Of a stretch of 57,437 nucleotides of DNA, positions 53,191 to 57,437 are shown piece by piece. Numbering within the stretch: the stretch's first letter is position 1; the number at the start of each line of letters is the position of its first letter. The translations under genes were made by a program, and so were the position numbers. The notes beneath the pieces are model-generated. The model saw only the letters and a list, made by a program, of their open reading frames with translations. It was not told where the DNA came from and did not search any database. Source of the DNA: Caryophanales bacterium (GTDB lineage: Bacteria > Bacillota > Bacilli > Bacillales > Bacillaceae_J); contig DULJ01000077.1 of assembly GCA_012840465.1 (NCBI GenBank), positions 1 to 57,437 of the forward strand. Reading direction: 5' to 3'.

Positions 53191-53910
53191 ATGGCTAATA
53201 ATCAAAACATTCCTTTTCTTTTTATCCACGGAGCAGGTGGAAGCTCTACAAAGTGGCGCAATGTTCCTCCATTTTTAAATGAAGATTCGGCAACCTTTCT
53301 TGATCTACCAGGACATGGTCAAAATCGTTCAATATGTGCTTCAACAATAGAAGAATTTGCAAGTGTTCTTAGTAAGGATATTCAAGATGATGTAATTGTT
53401 GTCGGCCATTCAATGGGGGGGCTAATCGGACTAGAGCTAGCAGCCATCAATGAAAATGTAAAAGGTTTAATACTGGTATGCAGTCACTATGAAATGCCTG
53501 TACATCCTAGTTTACTAGAAAAGCTATCAGAAGGGATTTTTCCGTTGAACTTTTTTCATGCATCCTATGCTAAGAATGTGGATGAGGAATTACTTAGAGA
53601 AGAAATGGAAGAGTTGGAGCTTTTGTCTCTTCGGACTGCATATTCGGATTTTGAATGTTGCAATAAATATAAAAATGGTAAAGAAGTCTTGAATCAACTA
53701 AACATACCCATTTTAGCGATATATGGTTCAGAGGATCGGCTCATTTCCAAAGATGCAAGGGAAAAGTTGTTACATGAAAAACATAATGCTTATACTACAA
53801 CAATCGAAGGTTCAGGTCACTATGCCGCTCTTGAAAAAGCCCAGTTGTTTACTCAACAGATTGTGAATTTTAGAGAGAAGCTACAATACAACTATCAAAA
53901 TACAAAATAG
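53191..53910 (+). CDS. alpha/beta hydrolase
   Basis: 239 aa. Oxyanion HGAGGSSTKWRNVPPFL, nucleophile elbow VVGHSMGGLIG (Ser), acid YGSEDRLIS (Asp) and GSGHYAAL (His). It is within the acyl-CoA operon and could cleave an ester, a thioester or a ring-derived intermediate; the substrate is not evident. GGAGG precedes the ATG, one base after the dehydrogenase stop. Confidence 0.88.
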   Translation: MANNQNIPFLFIHGAGGSSTKWRNVPPFLNEDSATFLDLPGHGQNRSICASTIEEFASVLSKDIQDDVIVVGHSMGGLIGLELAAINENVKGLILVCSHYEMPVHPSLLEKLSEGIFPLNFFHASYAKNVDEELLREEMEELELLSLRTAYSDFECCNKYKNGKEVLNQLNIPILAIYGSEDRLISKDAREKLLHEKHNAYTTTIEGSGHYAALEKAQLFTQQIVNFREKLQYNYQNTK

Positions 53911-53926
53911 GAAGGAGGAGTATTTA

Positions 53927-55309
53927 ATGGCCTTTTATTTTGGGAAAAGAAGAGGGGACGGAGCGGAGCAGCATTCCGCTCTTGGTCCACTAAAGGTTAG
54001 ACTACCTTTCATTCACTATGGTATGGAATTTCCGGACTGGGTTCAAGGAGCAATTTTGTGTGTTGTACCGATGGGGATTACTGCCATCATGATGGATGTA
54101 TTAGGAATTCCGTTTGAACTGGCAATAGCCTTTGTTATTATTAACAATTTTCTATATTTGCTTCACACTTCATTCGGTGATCCATCTGTAGCAGGGTGGA
54201 TTACGGCAGGAATTCCATTATATGTTGGTTTTTTAACAGGATTTCCCGAAGGGCCGGAAAGAATTCAAGCATTGATTGCCTTGCAGCTTTTGGTAGCAAT
54301 CATTTTCCTGCTTATGGGATTATTTAAAGGTGCCGATATCATTGTGAGAAAAGTGCCGGTGTCTTTAAAAGCTGGTATTTTGCTTGGTGCTGGATTTGCA
54401 TCTATTTTCGGTGAATTTGCTGAAGGTGGAAGAGTTTGGACTATGCCTATTACAATCTTATCGGGTGCTGCCTTTGCCTTTTTTATGATGTTCTCAAAAA
54501 CAGCGGCACCATTACGTCAGCGTTATGGGATTTTCCGTTATATTGCCCAATTTGGGATAGCTGTTCCTTTTGCAGTTGCCTATATTTTTGGATTGTTAAT
54601 TGGTGAAGTTCAAAAGCCGGAAATTTCATGGAGTTTAGTTCCAGTTCCAATCGGCGAGATTATTAGTAACTATAGTATTTTTGCTGTAGGATTTCCACCT
54701 TTAGATTTCTTTGTGAAAGCGCTGCCTTTAGCTTTAGCTGCCTATATTATCGCATTTGGTGATATTCTAGTCGTTAGTTCATTATTAAAAAGTGCAGAAA
54801 AAGTAAGAAAAGATGAAAAGATAACATTTAGTCCAGGCAGAAATAGTCTAATTGTTTCCATTCGAAACTTTATTGAATCAATCTTCATGCCATATCTCCC
54901 TCTTTCTGGTCCACAGTGGACTGGAGGGCAGGCTTTAGTTTTAAACAGATATATGAATAGTAGCAGGAAACAGGTAGACAGTTACTGGGGAGGAGCAACC
55001 GGTATTTTCTGGGGAATGAGTATTGCTCTTATGATTGGTCCAATTGTCACCTTATTTAAACCTGGTGTAGCGATTGGAATGTCATTAACAATGCTTATTC
55101 AAGGTTATTTATGCGGATATTTAGGAATGGAAATTTTAAAGGAAGAAAGTAATCTCCAAAGAGGAATTGCAATTATCATTGGTGCGGTGCTAGCTACAAA
55201 AGGGGCTGCATGGGGACTTGGAGTAGGGATTGTCCTTTGGCTAATCTTAGAGAAAAATTGGGTAAACAAAATGGAGGAAAATGTTCAAGAAGATGAAGAA
55301 GTGAGTTGA
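53927..55309 (+). CDS. multi-pass membrane permease, family uncertain
   Basis: 460 aa with roughly 11-13 hydrophobic segments. FPDWVQGAILCVVPMGITAI near the N-terminus, LLHTSFGDPSVAGWITAGIP, LLGAGFASIFGEFAEGGRVW and GPQWTGGQALVLNRYMNSS are distinctive. General shape suggests a xanthine/uracil- or SulP-like carrier, but I cannot place it. As last gene of the Sig54 operon it is the likely importer of the substrate that the operon degrades. A terminator follows at 55412. Confidence 0.82.
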   Translation: MAFYFGKRRGDGAEQHSALGPLKVRLPFIHYGMEFPDWVQGAILCVVPMGITAIMMDVLGIPFELAIAFVIINNFLYLLHTSFGDPSVAGWITAGIPLYVGFLTGFPEGPERIQALIALQLLVAIIFLLMGLFKGADIIVRKVPVSLKAGILLGAGFASIFGEFAEGGRVWTMPITILSGAAFAFFMMFSKTAAPLRQRYGIFRYIAQFGIAVPFAVAYIFGLLIGEVQKPEISWSLVPVPIGEIISNYSIFAVGFPPLDFFVKALPLALAAYIIAFGDILVVSSLLKSAEKVRKDEKITFSPGRNSLIVSIRNFIESIFMPYLPLSGPQWTGGQALVLNRYMNSSRKQVDSYWGGATGIFWGMSIALMIGPIVTLFKPGVAIGMSLTMLIQGYLCGYLGMEILKEESNLQRGIAIIIGAVLATKGAAWGLGVGIVLWLILEKNWVNKMEENVQEDEEVS

Positions 55310-55411
55310 TTTAACTAGGGGGACGGATTTGTCAATAATCTTTTTACGATTGGAATCTACTTTTTCTGCGGTATCCATTAGTTAAACCAAATCAAAGATA
55401 TAAATAAACAG

Positions 55412-55450
55412 AAAAGGGCTTGATCTTCCTCGGTATGGTCAAGCTCTTTT
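55412..55450 (+). terminator. terminator of Sig54 operon
   Basis: AAAAGGGCTTGA, loop, GTCAAGCTCTTTT. Confidence 0.82.
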
Positions 55451-55579
55451 GTTTATGGAGCACTACCTACATTAATAGTTTATATTATTGATTATGTTTC
55501 GGAATATGAAAAGTGAGTATTTTATTCTGAAAAATTAGAATATATAGTACTTATAATCACTTAAAGGAGGATATAGCCT

Positions 55580-56593
55580 ATGAGAAAAAGTAAAGGTTTT
55601 AAAGGGATTGCAATGGTATTAATTAGTTTGATTTTATTTGTATCTGGATGTTCTTCAAACACATCAGGAAGTAATGAAAATTCAACTAAATCAATTACGC
55701 TAAACGCTGTTAGTTTCCTAGCGAAGGACAACCCTTTAACTGCTACTATACCTGATTGGATTAAGGCTGTTGAAGAAGCTACGGAGGGAAGAGTAAAGGT
55801 TAATTGGCGCGGAGGGGCTGATGTTATTCCTATTTCAGAGCAATTTGAAGCCCTAAATTCTGGGGTTATTGATGTGAATTTTACTTATATTGGACAATAT
55901 CAAACACAATTGCCAGAGTCCCTAAGTATCGCATTATCGCAACTTACCCCATGGGAAGAAAGGGAATCCGGTTTCTATAACACGATGGTGGAACGTCATA
56001 AGGAAATTGGAGCAACTTATTTAGGAAGATGGTTAACAGGATCACCTCGCTTATGGTTAAAAGAACCTATTAACTCCATTACTGACTTGGAAAATATGAA
56101 AATTCGTTCAGCTCCAAACTATAATCGTTTTTTTGATGATCTCGGAATTGCTTCAGCTATGATTGATCCAGCGGAGGTCTATACTTCTCTTCAGACTGGA
56201 GTTGTTGAGGGCTTTGTTTTCGGAGGATTATCTGGTCCAAGAAAAGAGGGATGGACCGATTCTGCCAAATATGTATTGGATATTCCGTTCTGGACACAAA
56301 ACTGTACAATCCTGATGAACAATTCTAAATGGGATGAAATCTCTAAGGAAGACCAACAGGCTATTATTAATGCTACAGCACAGTATGAAAAAGGAATGGT
56401 GGATTATTATAAAAGCCTAGATGTAGAAGAAAGGAAAGAGTTAGAGAAAATCGGAGTTGAATTTATTTCATTACCAGACGAGGATAAACAAAAATTCTTA
56501 GAGATGGCTTATGCAAGTGAGTGGGGATTTATTGAAGCAGAAAAGCCTGAGTTAGTTGATACATTAAGACAGCAAACCACTCAGAATGAGTAA
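55580..56593 (+). CDS. dctP: TRAP transporter substrate-binding lipoprotein DctP
   Basis: 337 aa. Signal peptide with lipobox FVSGC (lipid-anchored Cys24). Domain features of DctP: DWIKAVEEATEGRVKVNWRG, DLENMKIRSAPNYNRFFDDL (Arg that grips a carboxylate), and VYTSLQTGVVEGFVFGG. It binds an organic acid outside the cell. TTAAAGGAGGATATAGCCT precedes the ATG. It lies just after the acyl-CoA operon but behind a terminator, so it is probably a separate unit that imports a related acid. Confidence 0.9.
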   Translation: MRKSKGFKGIAMVLISLILFVSGCSSNTSGSNENSTKSITLNAVSFLAKDNPLTATIPDWIKAVEEATEGRVKVNWRGGADVIPISEQFEALNSGVIDVNFTYIGQYQTQLPESLSIALSQLTPWEERESGFYNTMVERHKEIGATYLGRWLTGSPRLWLKEPINSITDLENMKIRSAPNYNRFFDDLGIASAMIDPAEVYTSLQTGVVEGFVFGGLSGPRKEGWTDSAKYVLDIPFWTQNCTILMNNSKWDEISKEDQQAIINATAQYEKGMVDYYKSLDVEERKELEKIGVEFISLPDEDKQKFLEMAYASEWGFIEAEKPELVDTLRQQTTQNE

Positions 56594-56634
56594 GGATTAT
56601 TCGTAATGATCTCGCATCAATCGAGGTGAAGGGG

Positions 56635-57147
56635 ATGGAACAAAAAAATATAATCAGCACTATTTATACAAAATTGATCATTATTATGAGTGCTTTAGCC
56701 AATATTCTCATTGCAGGTATTTCTTTGCTTGTTTTAGCAGAAGTAATATCGTTGTTTTTCTTTGGAAAACCAATTCGATGGGCAATTGAGGTCACTGAAT
56801 ATATGCTGGTATTTATTACTTTTTTAGCTGCAACAAAACTATTAAAAGAGGAAAGACATATACGCTTTGAATTAGTTATTGCCAAGCTAAAAGGAAAGTA
56901 TTTAATTACCTTTGAAGTTTTAAGCTCGATAATCGGACTGGTTGTATGTGTCATTATATTATACGCCAGTTTCCATACTGTGCTGGATCTATATGGGAGA
57001 GGAATTAAAACGGAAACTCATTTGGAGATTCCACGATATTTGCTTATCTCTATTATTCCTTTTTCATTTTTCTTATTGACTATCCAGTATGCCCTTCGTC
57101 TAAAAACATGGTTAATGGAATTTAAGTCAAAAGGCGCGGCTTCATGA
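56635..57147 (+). CDS. dctQ: TRAP transporter small permease DctQ
   Basis: 170 aa with four membrane helices; IEVTEYMLVFITFLAATKLL and KEERHIRFELV are the family motif region. Start at 56635 follows GAGGTGAAGGGG; a GTG at 56626 is in frame. The required large permease DctM is not encoded downstream: an ATGA overlap is present at 57144, but the frame stops after three codons and repeat DNA follows. The transporter may be incomplete here. Confidence 0.88.
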   Translation: MEQKNIISTIYTKLIIIMSALANILIAGISLLVLAEVISLFFFGKPIRWAIEVTEYMLVFITFLAATKLLKEERHIRFELVIAKLKGKYLITFEVLSSIIGLVVCVIILYASFHTVLDLYGRGIKTETHLEIPRYLLISIIPFSFFLLTIQYALRLKTWLMEFKSKGAAS

Positions 57148-57229
57148 ATCAATAATGGATAAAGTTCAAATTCCAGGTAAGCTAAGAAATACTAAAAATT
57201 GTTTACATCGCTTGCCTGCTATTTTTAAC

Positions 57230-57437
57230 TTCATTCAGCAGAAGTCTCCCACTTCCATAACTGTTGAGATGAAAGCAAGTTAGTATTTTAAATTCAGTGG
57301 GGGGACAAACTCCTGCTGAATAAAGTTAAAGCCTCCGGCGGATGCCTCAGATTTTAAAAGGTAGCTTTTCGAGCAGATCAAAGACTAAGAACGCCACATC
57401 CTGTGGCAACGTCTTTGTGACCCACGTCCTGTGGGCC
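57230..57437. repeat. intergenic repeat element, to window end
   Basis: Sequence TCATTCAGCAGAAGTCTCCC, then GCCTCCGGCGGATGCCTC and paired CCAC-ATCCT-GTGG and CCCAC-GTCCT-GTGGG hairpins. The GC content is above the surroundings and no ORF is present. It resembles repeated intergenic DNA seen in Bacillaceae. It probably continues past the window. Confidence 0.65.

Overview
The window is low-GC chromosomal DNA from a spore-forming member of the Bacillaceae. Supporting signs are four small acid-soluble spore protein genes (sspP, sspO, sspN, tlp), strong GGAGG ribosome binding sites, SigA and Sig54 promoters of Bacillus type, a Zur box, and the gene order sspP-sspO-citB-yneN ... sspN-tlp-yneP-yneR, which is that of Bacillus subtilis with about 12 kb inserted. 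The organism decodes UGA as selenocysteine, which only some Bacillaceae do.

Layout. 1-1754: CRISPR array of 27 repeats whose repeat resembles the type II-C repeat of Geobacillus Cas9; no cas genes are in the window. 1866-2446: decayed SDR reductase. 2447-4257: tandem repeats, a HemAT oxygen sensor and a tiny coupled ORF. 4329-8211: potABCD polyamine importer. 8225-11935: niacin transporter, ykoP, a crcB pair for fluoride export and an arylamine N-acetyltransferase. 11986-14616: calcium-type P-ATPase. 14780-22397: selenium region with selB, a glycosyltransferase resembling the selenosugar synthase SenB, a LysR regulator, selD (itself a selenoprotein), a SelW/Rdx-like selenoprotein, hsp20 and selA. 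22418-27183: spore genes, aconitase and a TlpA-like thioredoxin. 27265-39166: a 70-aa gene between two Rex/Fnr-type palindromes, then a fatty-acid activation and beta-oxidation cluster with a GAF-PucR regulator. 39268-41078: fbpB-like gene, sspN, tlp, yneP, yneR. 41247-43624: Zur-box-controlled yidD-znuC-znuB-zur. 43654-46036: intergenic repeat, CapA-like protein, a hypothetical gene and a HesB-like selenoprotein. 46229-55309: Sig54 activator and two Sig54 promoters driving a second acyl-CoA catabolic operon. 55580-57147: TRAP transporter DctP and DctQ without DctM, then a repeat to the window end.

How it fits together. SelD makes selenophosphate, SelA loads Sec on its tRNA and SelB delivers it. 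Three UGA-containing genes (selD, selW-like, hesB-like) each carry a compact hairpin just after the UGA, as expected of a bacterial SECIS. selC (tRNA-Sec) and formate dehydrogenase are not in the window. The SenB-like glycosyltransferase between selB and the LysR gene suggests that selenophosphate may also feed a selenosugar small-molecule branch; this is the most interesting inference here. The two acyl-CoA clusters have separate regulators (GAF-PucR and Sig54 activator) and both lack a thiolase, so their substrates may differ.
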